NCBI GenBank assembly: GCA_023145655.1
Contig: JAGLDI010000103.1
Span: 1-11,481, forward strand
Direction of reading: 5' to 3'
Length of the DNA: 11,481 bases
DNA from: Desulfuromusa sp.
Lineage (GTDB): Bacteria; Desulfobacterota; Desulfuromonadia; Desulfuromonadales; Geopsychrobacteraceae
Positions within the stretch are counted from its first letter, which is position 1. Each line of letters opens with the position of its first letter. The position numbers and the translations under genes are program-made. Below are positions 1-7,445 of the stretch, in pieces. Below the pieces are notes generated by a model. That model made no database searches. It was not told the origin of the DNA and saw only the letters and a program-made list of their open reading frames with translations.

Positions 1-305
1 AGTTCTCTGGTTGTTGTATCGCTGCCTCGAGGAACACTGACAGCACCCAGAGAGACAAGAGCAAAATCAGTGACCATCCACCCATAGCGATTATCGGAAA
101 GGAGCATCACCTTGCTCCCTTTCTTAATTTTGTGAGATTTGAAGGCCTTGGCCAAGATCAAAGCATCATCAAACAGTTTTGCGTAACTGACCTCCAGTTC
201 GGTATTATCTACCCGGTAAATAAACACCGTCTGTTGTGCATATTCTTGACAGCTGTTCAACAGCATGTCAAAAAGTGTCCCTTTACTTAGCACCATATCT
301 GGCAT
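1..305 (-). CDS. Acyl-CoA synthetase-like AMP-binding enzyme, N-terminal part (cut by window edge)
   Basis: Read on the minus strand from the ATG at 303-305, this frame stays open to the window edge and gives 101 codons. The start is preceded by a good ribosome-binding site (AAAGGTGA, complement of about 313-319). The protein resembles the N-terminal lobe of AMP-forming acyl-CoA synthetases. An early helix (LFDMLLNSCQEYAQ, residues 11-24) is followed by a strand with acidic residues, and then a KKGSKVMLLSDNRYGW stretch (61-76) and LGAVSVPRGSDTTTREL (from about 86). The last two stretches match the usual 'G-D-x-V-x-L...N...W' and 'GAV.VP' blocks that precede the AMP-binding motif. The catalytic P-loop and the acyl-binding region lie outside the window, so the substrate cannot be told; a long-chain fatty acid is likely. 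The gene lies past the terminator that ends the dcw cluster, so it is probably a separate unit rather than a division gene. Family assignment is by remembered pattern only. Confidence 0.72.
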   Translation of the reverse strand, partial: MPDMVLSKGTLFDMLLNSCQEYAQQTVFIYRVDNTELEVSYAKLFDDALILAKAFKSHKIKKGSKVMLLSDNRYGWMVTDFALVSLGAVSVPRGSDTTTRE

Positions 306-395
306 CTGTAATCACCTTTCAAATAGATTTTCAACCTGTCTTCTCTAACAATGTAACATTCAATTTAATTTGATTCGAGTTTTTCTATCTGAGTG

Positions 396-423
396 AAAAA
401 AAAAGGGACCACAAAGTGGTCCC
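396..423 (-). terminator. Intrinsic terminator ending the dcw operon after ftsZ
   Basis: A perfect 8-bp stem (GGGACCAC at 405-412 with GTGGTCCC at 416-423, 3-base loop) is flanked on the low-coordinate side by nine A residues (396-404). Read as the minus-strand transcript, this is a GC-rich hairpin followed directly by nine U, the classic rho-independent layout. It lies about 145 bases past the ftsZ stop codon and before the acyl-CoA synthetase start. No U run follows the hairpin in the plus direction, so it should work only for leftward transcription. Confidence 0.94.
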
Positions 424-568
424 AGTGACGAGGGAGTCGTCGGGAATTCATAACAAAGTACAGCAAGCTGCACATCTGCCGGGCGGAGAACCGGCCTACA
501 TTACACAGAAACTTTTTTAATCTCCGAAATAGCAACTAACCAGAATTACATGAAACCTGTCGCCGATC
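424..568 (-). other. ftsZ 3' untranslated region without a gene
   Basis: This stretch lies between the ftsZ stop and the terminator. I see no credible gene in it. It holds two small inverted repeats: GACGA (427-431) with TCGTC (437-441), and GCCGG (478-482) with CCGGC (491-495). Both could fold in the ftsZ mRNA tail just ahead of the terminator stem. They are short enough to be chance. Confidence 0.5.
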
Positions 569-1750
569 TCAATCCACCCGGCGACGTAAAAAAGTTGGAA
601 TATCAAATTGTTCGTCATCAACAAACAAATCATGAGTTGGTTTTGAATAATCACGGGTTCTTTGACTGCTTGGTATCACGGGCTGTTGTTTACGGATATG
701 GGTCGGCACATCAAAATTAACCTTTGCACTGATATCAGCCAGGGTCTGTGAACGCTCATCAGCAATATCTGCAACCTTAATTTTTTCTTCAAAGGTTTCC
801 CCAAAACCGGTCGCTATTGCAGTAATTTTGATTTTCTCACCAAGGTTCTCATCAATCACCAGCCCAACGATGATATTGGCATCTTCATGAACTTTTTCAT
901 GAATAATTGTTGAAGCTTCCTCAAATTCTTCCATTGTCATACTGGAAGAGCCGGAAATATTAACCAGAACACCCATAGCACCTGAGATATCAACCTCTTC
1001 AAGAAGTGGGCTGCTGATTGCATTATGTGCCGCTTCGGCTGCACGTCGCTCACCTTCAGCAATACCAATTCCCATCATCGCCATACCGTGGTTGCTCATA
1101 ACAGTACGAACATCAGCAAAGTCGACGTTGATTAATCCTTCAGTTGTAATCAGATCAGAAATCCCCTGCACTGCCTGGCGTAAAACATCATCTGCCGGTT
1201 TGAACGCATCGAGGATACTCATATGTTTACCGGCCAAGCCAAGCAGCCGGTCATTAGGGACAACCACCAGGGAATCAACAACCTCACGAAGTTCTGCAAT
1301 ACCTGCCTCGGCCCTCTTCATCCGCTGACGACCTTCGCGAGTGAACGGCTTAGTAACAACCCCGACGGTCAATGCTCCGGCCTCTTTAGCTGCAGCGGCA
1401 ATAATTGGTGCGGCTCCGGTTCCGGTTCCGCCACCCATCCCTGCAGCGACAAAAATCATATCAGCACCTTCAAACATTTCGACCAGACGCTGTTTATCTT
1501 CTTCGGCAGCCTGGCGACCAATTTCAGGATTTGCCCCAGCACCAAGCCCCTTGGTCAGATGTCCTCCCAACTGAATTTTCATCGATGCGTCACTGCGCCG
1601 TAAAGCCTGCGCATCAGTATTTGCAGTAAGAAACTCAACCCCCTCGACATTACTGCGAATCATGGTATTGACAGCGTTTCCCCCACCCCCACCAACACCT
1701 ATAACCTTAATTTTTGCTGCTTGATCCAATTCTGCTTCGAACTGAAACAT
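569..1750 (-). CDS. ftsZ: Cell division GTPase FtsZ
   Basis: FtsZ is the tubulin-like GTPase that polymerises into the cytokinetic ring and recruits the divisome. From the ATG at 1748-1750 the product is 393 residues, normal for the family. An N-terminal nucleotide-binding loop (IKVIGVGGGGGNAVN, 14-28) is followed by the tubulin signature GGGTGTG (106-112), with the NVDFADVRTVM T7-loop region further on. After a short variable linker the protein ends in DIPTFLRRR, the conserved C-terminal peptide that binds FtsA and other partners. A longer reading from an ATG at 1769-1771 would add seven residues (MPSQEGV). I prefer the inner start because related FtsZ proteins begin at this MF.F..-type sequence and because GAGGGAG sits just upstream; the outer ATG also has a GGGAGG. 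It is the last gene of the cluster, is separated from ftsA by 141 bases with a candidate promoter, and ends before a strong terminator. Confidence 0.98.
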   Translation of the reverse strand: MFQFEAELDQAAKIKVIGVGGGGGNAVNTMIRSNVEGVEFLTANTDAQALRRSDASMKIQLGGHLTKGLGAGANPEIGRQAAEEDKQRLVEMFEGADMIFVAAGMGGGTGTGAAPIIAAAAKEAGALTVGVVTKPFTREGRQRMKRAEAGIAELREVVDSLVVVPNDRLLGLAGKHMSILDAFKPADDVLRQAVQGISDLITTEGLINVDFADVRTVMSNHGMAMMGIGIAEGERRAAEAAHNAISSPLLEEVDISGAMGVLVNISGSSSMTMEEFEEASTIIHEKVHEDANIIVGLVIDENLGEKIKITAIATGFGETFEEKIKVADIADERSQTLADISAKVNFDVPTHIRKQQPVIPSSQRTRDYSKPTHDLFVDDEQFDIPTFLRRRVD

Positions 1751-1790
1751 GACTCCCTCTTGACTAGGCATAATGCCTCCCTGATGCTGC

Positions 1791-1819
1791 GTTTTCGACT
1801 TCTCCGCGAACTCGAAAAC
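1791..1819 (-). promoter_or_regulatory. Stem-loop in the ftsZ leader
   Basis: GTTTTCGA (1791-1798) and TCGAAAAC (1812-1819) are perfect 8-base inverted repeats around a 13-base loop. If the candidate promoter at 1841-1869 is used, the structure lies in the 5' untranslated region of the ftsZ mRNA, about 40 bases ahead of the start codon. It could be an mRNA hairpin or a protein-binding operator. No T run follows it, so it is not an intrinsic terminator. I do not recognise the motif. Confidence 0.5.
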
Positions 1820-1840
1820 TGGTTATATTTAAGTAATATC

Positions 1841-1869
1841 AATTTACCAAAATTAAACTCATTTGACAA
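1841..1869 (-). promoter_or_regulatory. Candidate sigma70-type promoter for ftsZ
   Basis: On the minus strand, TTGTCA (complement of 1864-1869, five of six matches to TTGACA) is followed after a 17-base spacer by TAAATT (complement of 1841-1846, four of six matches to TATAAT). The region is AT-rich and non-coding, and would start transcription near 1834, giving a leader of about 85 bases before the ftsZ ATG. A separate promoter for ftsZ within a dcw cluster is common in other bacteria. This is a motif match only. Confidence 0.45.
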
Positions 1870-1870
1870 G

Positions 1871-1887
1871 TAATTATTATATAATTA
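1871..1887. repeat. AT-rich inverted repeat between ftsA and ftsZ
   Basis: TAATTAT (1871-1877) and ATAATTA (1881-1887) form a perfect 7-base inverted repeat around a 3-base centre. It lies directly upstream of the candidate -35 box at 1864-1869 and just past the ftsA stop. The location fits an UP-element-like sequence or an operator, but an all-AT palindrome in AT-rich DNA may be chance. Confidence 0.35.
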
Positions 1888-1891
1888 TCAA

Positions 1892-3121
1892 TCAAAAAAA
1901 CTCACTGAACCACTCTTTCATTCTTGCTGAAACACGCTCAAATACGTTCTTTTCGCCAATTTTAAAACTCTGCGTCTTGGTGTTCATGCTTCCATACTTA
2001 ACCAAGCCAACCCCGGTCGCATAAATAGGTGAATTCACAACATCAGTCAGCCCACCAATATCCAGGGGCTTACCACGACGAACCGGAAGGTTGAAAATTT
2101 GCTCTGCCAATTCCGGCATCCCGGGTAATATTGCACTGCCACCGGTAATGACAATTCCTGACGCAATTAAATCTCCGTAGCCACTCTTGGTTATTTCACG
2201 ATTAACCAGAGAAAAAATTTCTTCTACTCGGGGCTCGAGAATCTCAGCGAGCAGCTGACGGGATAAAATTCGTGCTTCCCGTCCCCCCACAGATGGCACC
2301 TCAATAGTTTCATCTTTTCCAACCATTGAGGTGAGGCAGCAACCGTACGCCTGTTTAATTTTTTCTGCCTCAGCCATAGGGGTTCGCAAACCAACAGCAA
2401 TATCGTTGGTTAAATGGTCACCACCGATTGAGAGGACTGAAGTGTGTTTGATTGCCCCTTCAGAAAAAATCGCAATATCGGCCGTCCCGCCACCGATATC
2501 AACCAATGCAACACCCAAATCTTTCTCATCGGAGGAAAGGACCGCCTCACTACTGGCCAACTGCTCAAGGACAATATCTGCAACATCGGTTCCGGCGCGG
2601 TTACAGCTCTTGATAATATTTTGAGCACTTGCGACAGCCCCGGTGACAATATGGACCTTGGCCTCCAGACGCACGCCGCTCATCCCTAACGGTTCACGGA
2701 TACCATCCTGATCATCAATGATAAATTCCTGGGGCAGAATGTGCATAACTTCTCGATCCATCGGGATAGCGATCGCCTTGGCAGCATCAATGACCCGTTG
2801 CAGGTCATCACTGGTCACCTCGCGATTTTTAATTGCGATCACCCCTTGAGAATTCAAACCCCTGATATGACCACCGGCAATCCCGGCAAAAACCGATTTG
2901 ATTTCACACCCTGCCATCAATTCTGCCTCTCGAATCGCCTTCTGAATTGCGGCAACGGTGCTTTCAATATTAATCACCACCCCTTTACGCAACCCCTTGG
3001 AACGGCTGGTGCCGATACCGACAACTTCCAGCCCCTCTTCGGTCATATTGCCGACAATACAGCAGATTTTTGTGGTACCGATATCGAGTCCAACAATTAA
3101 ATTTTCTGATCTTTTACTCAT
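1892..3121 (-). CDS. ftsA: Cell division protein FtsA (actin-like FtsZ membrane tether)
   Basis: FtsA is a cytoplasmic actin-fold ATPase that anchors FtsZ to the inner membrane and signals to later divisome proteins. The 409-residue product has the phosphate-1 loop (GLDIGTTKI, 11-19), the 1C domain inserted at about residues 85-165, the phosphate-2 motif (DIGGGTADIAI, 208-218) and the adenosine motif (ITGGSAILPG, 325-334). The C-terminus (RVSARMKEWFSEFF, 396-409) has the spacing of charged and aromatic residues expected of the amphipathic membrane-targeting helix. The ATG is preceded by AAGGGG at a spacing of six bases. ftsQ ends 15 bases upstream, and ftsZ follows after the longest gap in the division half of the cluster. 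All motif residues expected of an active family member appear present. Confidence 0.98.
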   Translation of the reverse strand: MSKRSENLIVGLDIGTTKICCIVGNMTEEGLEVVGIGTSRSKGLRKGVVINIESTVAAIQKAIREAELMAGCEIKSVFAGIAGGHIRGLNSQGVIAIKNREVTSDDLQRVIDAAKAIAIPMDREVMHILPQEFIIDDQDGIREPLGMSGVRLEAKVHIVTGAVASAQNIIKSCNRAGTDVADIVLEQLASSEAVLSSDEKDLGVALVDIGGGTADIAIFSEGAIKHTSVLSIGGDHLTNDIAVGLRTPMAEAEKIKQAYGCCLTSMVGKDETIEVPSVGGREARILSRQLLAEILEPRVEEIFSLVNREITKSGYGDLIASGIVITGGSAILPGMPELAEQIFNLPVRRGKPLDIGGLTDVVNSPIYATGVGLVKYGSMNTKTQSFKIGEKNVFERVSARMKEWFSEFF

Positions 3122-3136
3122 GACAACCCCTTGGTA

Positions 3137-3985
3137 TCAGCTTTTGGCCATTTGTTTCGACCGTTCAATTCTCACGATGACTTTTTCTTCAACTTGCAGA
3201 TCTATATAATCAAGCAACGGTAATTTTGGTTGCAGTTCGGCATATATTCGCTCCAGTCTATCCAGCTTCCGGTCATAATCAGCGGAACCTAACTTGATTT
3301 TGACCCCCCCTTTTAATGTGTATAACGACAAACCACCATCAGCTTCAAAATGGACTTCAGATATCTGATCGAGACTGAACAGATCACGCTGACTTAAATT
3401 ACTCAACAACCCAACGACCCCCCTCAGTTGTTGTGCATATTCTGCTTTATGGCTCTGTGCTTTTGCATAATCGAATCCAGTAACAACAGGATAATCAAGA
3501 TTATCGGTAGCATCTAGAACCTTAAAGATCACCCCCTGATCATCGAGGTAATAGAGGAAACCCAAATTAACAATTGCTACCGGCTGCCGTTCTTTGATAT
3601 GGATCATCACCTGACGGGGAAAAATTCGCTGTACTCGAGCATCATCTACCCAAGGGTTCTCCTCAATTTTTCGCCCAATCAAGCCGAGATCCAAGTTAAA
3701 TGTATTGACCCCCATTTCGATATCTGAAAGGGCGACAACTTGCTGTTTTTTGAGGTGACTGCTCCCCTGCACGACAACGTTATCAACCCGGAACAGATCT
3801 GAAGCCAAGAGTAACTGTGTAACAAAAAAACCTCCAACCAGAAGCAGGACAGCACTAAAAATGGTCACCCCGACACGCAAGGTTCGATGCAGCAACTTGC
3901 GCCATGCAAGTGGCTTTTTTTTCTGTTTACGCCGGTTCAGCTGAACCCGCTTAGTCGTTTTAAGAGTTTGTTTCAGATCTCGCAT
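3137..3985 (-). CDS. ftsQ: Cell division protein FtsQ
   Basis: FtsQ is a bitopic membrane protein that in other bacteria joins FtsB and FtsL and links cytoplasmic and periplasmic divisome parts. The 282-residue product has a basic cytoplasmic tail (about 1-37, rich in Lys and Arg), one membrane segment (about 38-60, VGVTIFSAVLLLVGGFFVTQ), then a POTRA domain (about 65-135) beginning FRVDNVVVQG and containing NPWVDDARVQRIFPRQVMIHI. The FtsQ beta domain follows (LDYPVVTGFD at about 163-172, ending near residue 270). This order is diagnostic even though the primary sequence is weakly conserved. The ribosome-binding site is weak (AAGAGAAG). It lies 50 bases past ddl and 15 bases before ftsA, the usual ddl-ftsQ-ftsA order. 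Confidence 0.95.
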   Translation of the reverse strand: MRDLKQTLKTTKRVQLNRRKQKKKPLAWRKLLHRTLRVGVTIFSAVLLLVGGFFVTQLLLASDLFRVDNVVVQGSSHLKKQQVVALSDIEMGVNTFNLDLGLIGRKIEENPWVDDARVQRIFPRQVMIHIKERQPVAIVNLGFLYYLDDQGVIFKVLDATDNLDYPVVTGFDYAKAQSHKAEYAQQLRGVVGLLSNLSQRDLFSLDQISEVHFEADGGLSLYTLKGGVKIKLGSADYDRKLDRLERIYAELQPKLPLLDYIDLQVEEKVIVRIERSKQMAKS

Positions 3986-4035
3986 GCTCTTCTCTTATTT
4001 GATCGGCCAGTAAAAAATCTATTCTGCTAGTTATT

Positions 4036-4971
4036 TTACTTATCCAGATCAGCGTCGAGTAAAATCATCTCAACCAATTGTGGAAAATCGATCCCGGCAG
4101 CAACGGCCGCTTTTGGCAGCAGACTGGTTTCAGTCATTCCAGGAATCGTATTCACTTCAATGCAATAAAACTTATCCTCACGCAACATAAAATCCACCCG
4201 GGCAGCCCCTCTACAACCAAGAACCCGGCACGCCTTGACTGCCGACTGTTGTACCGACTGATAGATACTTGGATCAATCGGTGCGGGTAGCAAATATTCG
4301 GTATCTACAGAATTATATTTTGCCTGATAATCGTAAAAACCACTCTTGGGGACAATTTTGATAACCGGAAGAGCTTGACCATTTAATACCGAAACTGTTA
4401 ATTCAGCCCCCTCAATAAAATCTTCGACCAGAACCGTGCCATCTAAACTTGCAGCTATTTCAATACCAGAGCGCAAAGCTTCACCATCTCTGGCAATGGT
4501 GATCCCAATTGTTGACCCTTCACGTGATGGCTTGACCACCAGTGGCAACTGATTAGTACGCTGCAGCAGAGCAGCAGCTGAATCCCCGACGCGGATGAAA
4601 TCAAATTTGGGAGTTGGTAAATCGTGATAAATCAGCAATTGTTTTGTTACCACCTTGTCAATGGCGATACTGGAAGCCAAAACGCCACTCCCGGTATAGG
4701 GAATCTGCAACATCTCCAACAACCCTTGAACTCGACCATCCTCACCGAAGCGTCCATGCAGCGCAATGAAGGCAACTTCAACACCGGCCTGTTCTAATTG
4801 CTGCGGCAGGTTCCGGTTAACATCAAGGGCAACAGCAGAATAACCGAGTTGTTGTAATGCTCGTAGTGCAGCAGTTCCTGTCTTCAAAGAGATTTCCCGT
4901 TCTGCAGATAAGCCTCCCAGCAAAACGCCAATCTTTTTTCCAAACATCTCTTGGTTTGAAAGACAACTCAT
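4036..4971 (-). CDS. ddl: D-alanine--D-alanine ligase
   Basis: Ddl joins two D-alanines with ATP in the cytoplasm, supplying the dipeptide that MurF adds. From the ATG at 4969-4971 the product is 311 residues, close to DdlB of E. coli. The ATP-grasp motifs are present: [10 protein letters not shown] near the start (Glu24 corresponds to E. coli Glu15), HGRFGEDG (72-79), PSREGSTIG (148-156), an omega loop YDYQAKY (213-219), and RVDFML with [10 protein letters not shown] (258-280) carrying the metal-binding acidic and Asn residues. The Tyr at 219, where D-lactate ligases carry Phe, indicates a D-Ala-D-Ala product. The start is chosen because its ATG overlaps the murC stop as ATGA; an upstream in-frame ATG at 5014-5016 would cause a 49-base overlap and add 15 residues unlike the family. 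[10 protein letters not shown] at residue 9 is another possible start. Confidence 0.96.
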   Translation of the reverse strand: MSCLSNQEMFGKKIGVLLGGLSAEREISLKTGTAALRALQQLGYSAVALDVNRNLPQQLEQAGVEVAFIALHGRFGEDGRVQGLLEMLQIPYTGSGVLASSIAIDKVVTKQLLIYHDLPTPKFDFIRVGDSAAALLQRTNQLPLVVKPSREGSTIGITIARDGEALRSGIEIAASLDGTVLVEDFIEGAELTVSVLNGQALPVIKIVPKSGFYDYQAKYNSVDTEYLLPAPIDPSIYQSVQQSAVKACRVLGCRGAARVDFMLREDKFYCIEVNTIPGMTETSLLPKAAVAAGIDFPQLVEMILLDADLDK

Positions 4972-6353
4972 CCCCTGACAACCCTTTTGCGTAGTTTTTC
5001 TGCCAATAAAGGACAAACCTGATTCACATTTCCGGCCCCTAACGTTACCACCATATCTCCAGGCTCAACCATTTCAGCAACGTACTCACTCACCTCTTCC
5101 AATGAGGCCCGGTAAACCACTGATTTATGTCCATGCTTAATTATTCCATCGACCAAAGATTCCCCGGTCGCCCCCGCAATCGGTTCTTCCCCAGCCGCAT
5201 AAACATCTGTAACCACCAGTAGATCTGCCTGATAAAATGCCGTCATAAAATCCTCAAACAGTGCTGCGGTCCGGGTGTAACGATGGGGTTGAAAGATTGC
5301 AATGATCCGCTTATTCCAGCCACTCTTTGCCGCACTCATAGTCGCTTTAATCTCAGCCGGATGGTGACCATAATCATCAATAATCATGACATTATTGATT
5401 TCATCCCGCACTTCAAAGCGGCGTTGCAAGCCGCCAAAGTTTCGAAATCCACCCAGAATTGTCTGAAACGGGATTTCCAGTTCATACGCAACAGCAAGAA
5501 CCGCCAGAGCGTTCAAAACATTGTGGCGACCTGGCATGCGGAAGGAAATTCTGCCCAGTTCCTCCCCTTTATAAAAAGCAGTGAAGCTGGTGCGCCCCTG
5601 ACGGTGTTGAATATCTTCGGCATGAAAATCAGCCTGACTGGTCAAGCCATAGGTAATAAAACGTTTTTTAACCTGGGGAAGAATATCCTGAATATTGGGG
5701 TCATCGAGACACAGAACCGCTCGACCATAAAACGGAACCTTGTTGATAAAATCGACAAAGATTTGCTTTATTTCGTCAATTCCTGAATAAAAATCAAGGT
5801 GATCGGCATCGATGTTGGTCACAACTGCAATCGTGGGCGACAGGTGCATGAAAGAGCCATCTGACTCATCAGCTTCAGCCACCAGAAATTTACCCCGCCC
5901 CAGTTTGGCATTAGAACCAAAAGCATCCAGTTTCCCCCCGATAACTGCGGTAGGATCGATCCCGGCATGATGTAGCACCACTGACATCATACTGGTTGTC
6001 GTGGTTTTGCCATGAGTTCCGGCAATCGCAATGCCATACTTCATCCGCATCAATTCAGCAAGCATCTCGGCCCGGGGAATCACTGCAATATGTTGCCGGA
6101 GCGCCTCGACAACCTCCGGATTATCCTGATTAACTGCTGTGGAGGTGACAACCACATCAACTTCACTGATATTTTCAGCACTATGACCGATCACAATTTC
6201 ACCACCAAGTTCTGCCAATCGACGGGTTGTATCAGATTCACGCAAATCCGACCCGGAAACACGATAACCAAGATTTAACAGCAGCTCAGCAATTCCGCTC
6301 ATGCCGATTCCACCAATACCGACAAAATGAATTTTTTTGATCCGTCCGTACAT
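4968..6353 (-). CDS. murC: UDP-N-acetylmuramate--L-alanine ligase MurC
   Basis: MurC is the cytoplasmic ligase that adds the first stem-peptide residue, L-Ala, to UDP-MurNAc using ATP. The 461-residue product has an N-terminal UDP-binding Rossmann region ([19 protein letters not shown], 8-26), the Mur-ligase ATP loop GTHGKTTT (112-119), the middle-domain NIDADHLD motif, and the C-terminal domain with GGLQRRFEV and [12 protein letters not shown], followed by FQPHRYTRT, all typical of MurC as against MurD/E/F. The start directly abuts the murG stop (TAG then ATG), with a strong GGAGGAGA ribosome-binding site inside the murG 3' end. The stop overlaps the ddl start as ATGA. In many related deltaproteobacteria murB lies between murC and ddl, but here there is no room for it. 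Confidence 0.98.
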   Translation of the reverse strand: MYGRIKKIHFVGIGGIGMSGIAELLLNLGYRVSGSDLRESDTTRRLAELGGEIVIGHSAENISEVDVVVTSTAVNQDNPEVVEALRQHIAVIPRAEMLAELMRMKYGIAIAGTHGKTTTTSMMSVVLHHAGIDPTAVIGGKLDAFGSNAKLGRGKFLVAEADESDGSFMHLSPTIAVVTNIDADHLDFYSGIDEIKQIFVDFINKVPFYGRAVLCLDDPNIQDILPQVKKRFITYGLTSQADFHAEDIQHRQGRTSFTAFYKGEELGRISFRMPGRHNVLNALAVLAVAYELEIPFQTILGGFRNFGGLQRRFEVRDEINNVMIIDDYGHHPAEIKATMSAAKSGWNKRIIAIFQPHRYTRTAALFEDFMTAFYQADLLVVTDVYAAGEEPIAGATGESLVDGIIKHGHKSVVYRASLEEVSEYVAEMVEPGDMVVTLGAGNVNQVCPLLAEKLRKRVVRG

Positions 6354-7445
6354 CTATCTCTCCTCCACCGGGGGATTCCCGAGTTGTCGGCGAGCCTCAT
6401 TGAGAACCTGCTCCGCTGCCCCCGGAAAACCTAATTGTCGACCTTGATCAGCCATACTTTGTAATGTTAGTTGATCCGTCCAGAGATTCTTCACCAGAAC
6501 GGCAAGAGACTCGGGAACCAGTTCACTTTGAGGGACCGATATCGCCGCCCCGGCATTCTCCAAAGCTTTTGCATTAGCTGCCTGATGATCTCCAGCGGCA
6601 TAAGGAAACGGGATTAAAATTGCAGCACGTCCACAGGCTGCCAATTCAGATAACGTTGTTGCTCCGGCACGGCAGATAACCAGACTTGCGTCAGCGTAAG
6701 CACCGGTCATATCATCAATAAAAGGGACCACCTGTTCAGGATCAAATCCGGCGTCACGATAACCCTGCCGCACTGACAAAAAATCCTCCTCACCGGTCTG
6801 ATGGAGTATCTCTGGCCGGTCATCCCAATCATACAGCGCTGGCAACATCTTCAGTACCGCCTGATTAATTGCGTGAGCTCCCCGGCTCCCGCCGAAAATC
6901 AGCAGTTTTCCTCGGGGTGGGATCTGTGCGGGGACGGTATCCAAACCCTGCCGTAATGGATTTCCAGTCAGCAGAGTTTTACTCTGGTTAAAACCACTGC
7001 CACTATTTGCAAAAGAGAGACAAATTGTCCTCGCCCACCTCCCCAGTAATCGGTTGCTTAAGCCGGGGATTGCGTTCTGTTCATGAATCAAATATGGAAC
7101 ACCTGCCATTTTTGCTATCAGTAACAGCGGAACCGATGCATAGCCTCCGACACCGATAACCAGGTCAGGTTTGAACATTTGCATAATTATTCTTGCCTGA
7201 ATCAGGCTCTTTGCCAACTTGGGTACCAATTCCAGTTTGCCACGCCAGCCTCGACCTACCACACCAACCATATCAACGGTCGCCAACGGTAAACCTAGTT
7301 TGGGAAGCAAACGATATTCCAAACCACGCTTGGTACCGACAAACAGGACCGCTGAATCTTCCTCCTGTTTCAGCAATAATTGCCCCAGCGCTACCGCAGG
7401 GAAAAGGTGTCCTCCGGTTCCGCCACCGGCCAGCAGCAACCTCAC
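6354..7445 (-). CDS. murG: Lipid II-forming GlcNAc transferase MurG
   Basis: MurG is the membrane-associated GT28 glycosyltransferase that adds GlcNAc from UDP-GlcNAc to lipid I, making lipid II. The product is 363 residues from a GTG start at 7443-7445. It shows LLLAGGGTGGHLFPAVALG (3-21, lipid I site), IGVGGYASVP (97-106), HEQNAIPGLSNRLL (121-134), TGNPLR (160-165), the second G loop IFGGSRGAHAIN (183-194), and the UDP-GlcNAc signature ICRAGATTLSELAACG with PYAAGDHQAANA (257-292). The frame remains open upstream to about 7679, but that part runs through ftsW and is not family-like. The GTG is chosen because the GGTGGH block must lie near the N-terminus, because GTGA overlaps the ftsW TGA, and because AAAGGGG lies seven bases upstream. 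Confidence 0.97.
   Translation of the reverse strand: MRLLLAGGGTGGHLFPAVALGQLLLKQEEDSAVLFVGTKRGLEYRLLPKLGLPLATVDMVGVVGRGWRGKLELVPKLAKSLIQARIIMQMFKPDLVIGVGGYASVPLLLIAKMAGVPYLIHEQNAIPGLSNRLLGRWARTICLSFANSGSGFNQSKTLLTGNPLRQGLDTVPAQIPPRGKLLIFGGSRGAHAINQAVLKMLPALYDWDDRPEILHQTGEEDFLSVRQGYRDAGFDPEQVVPFIDDMTGAYADASLVICRAGATTLSELAACGRAAILIPFPYAAGDHQAANAKALENAGAAISVPQSELVPESLAVLVKNLWTDQLTLQSMADQGRQLGFPGAAEQVLNEARRQLGNPPVEER

Noticed and set aside
322..351. Promoter-like TTGTTA-18-TCTATT upstream of the acyl-CoA synthetase gene on the minus strand.
   Set aside because: Both boxes match poorly, and transcription would begin inside the ribosome-binding site.
371..481. A 36-codon minus-strand frame (from an ATG near 475) running through the terminator.
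   Set aside because: It has no ribosome-binding site, codes through the hairpin and T run, and shows no protein-like composition.
4972..5016. Upstream ddl start at 5016.
   Set aside because: It would overlap murC by 49 bases and add residues unlike Ddl; the ATGA overlap at 4968-4971 is a more natural start.
5283..5786. A 167-residue open frame on the plus strand opposite murC, and similar plus-strand frames opposite ftsZ, ftsA, murG and murD.
   Set aside because: These are antisense frames opposite strongly conserved coding sequence, with no recognisable domain and no supporting context.
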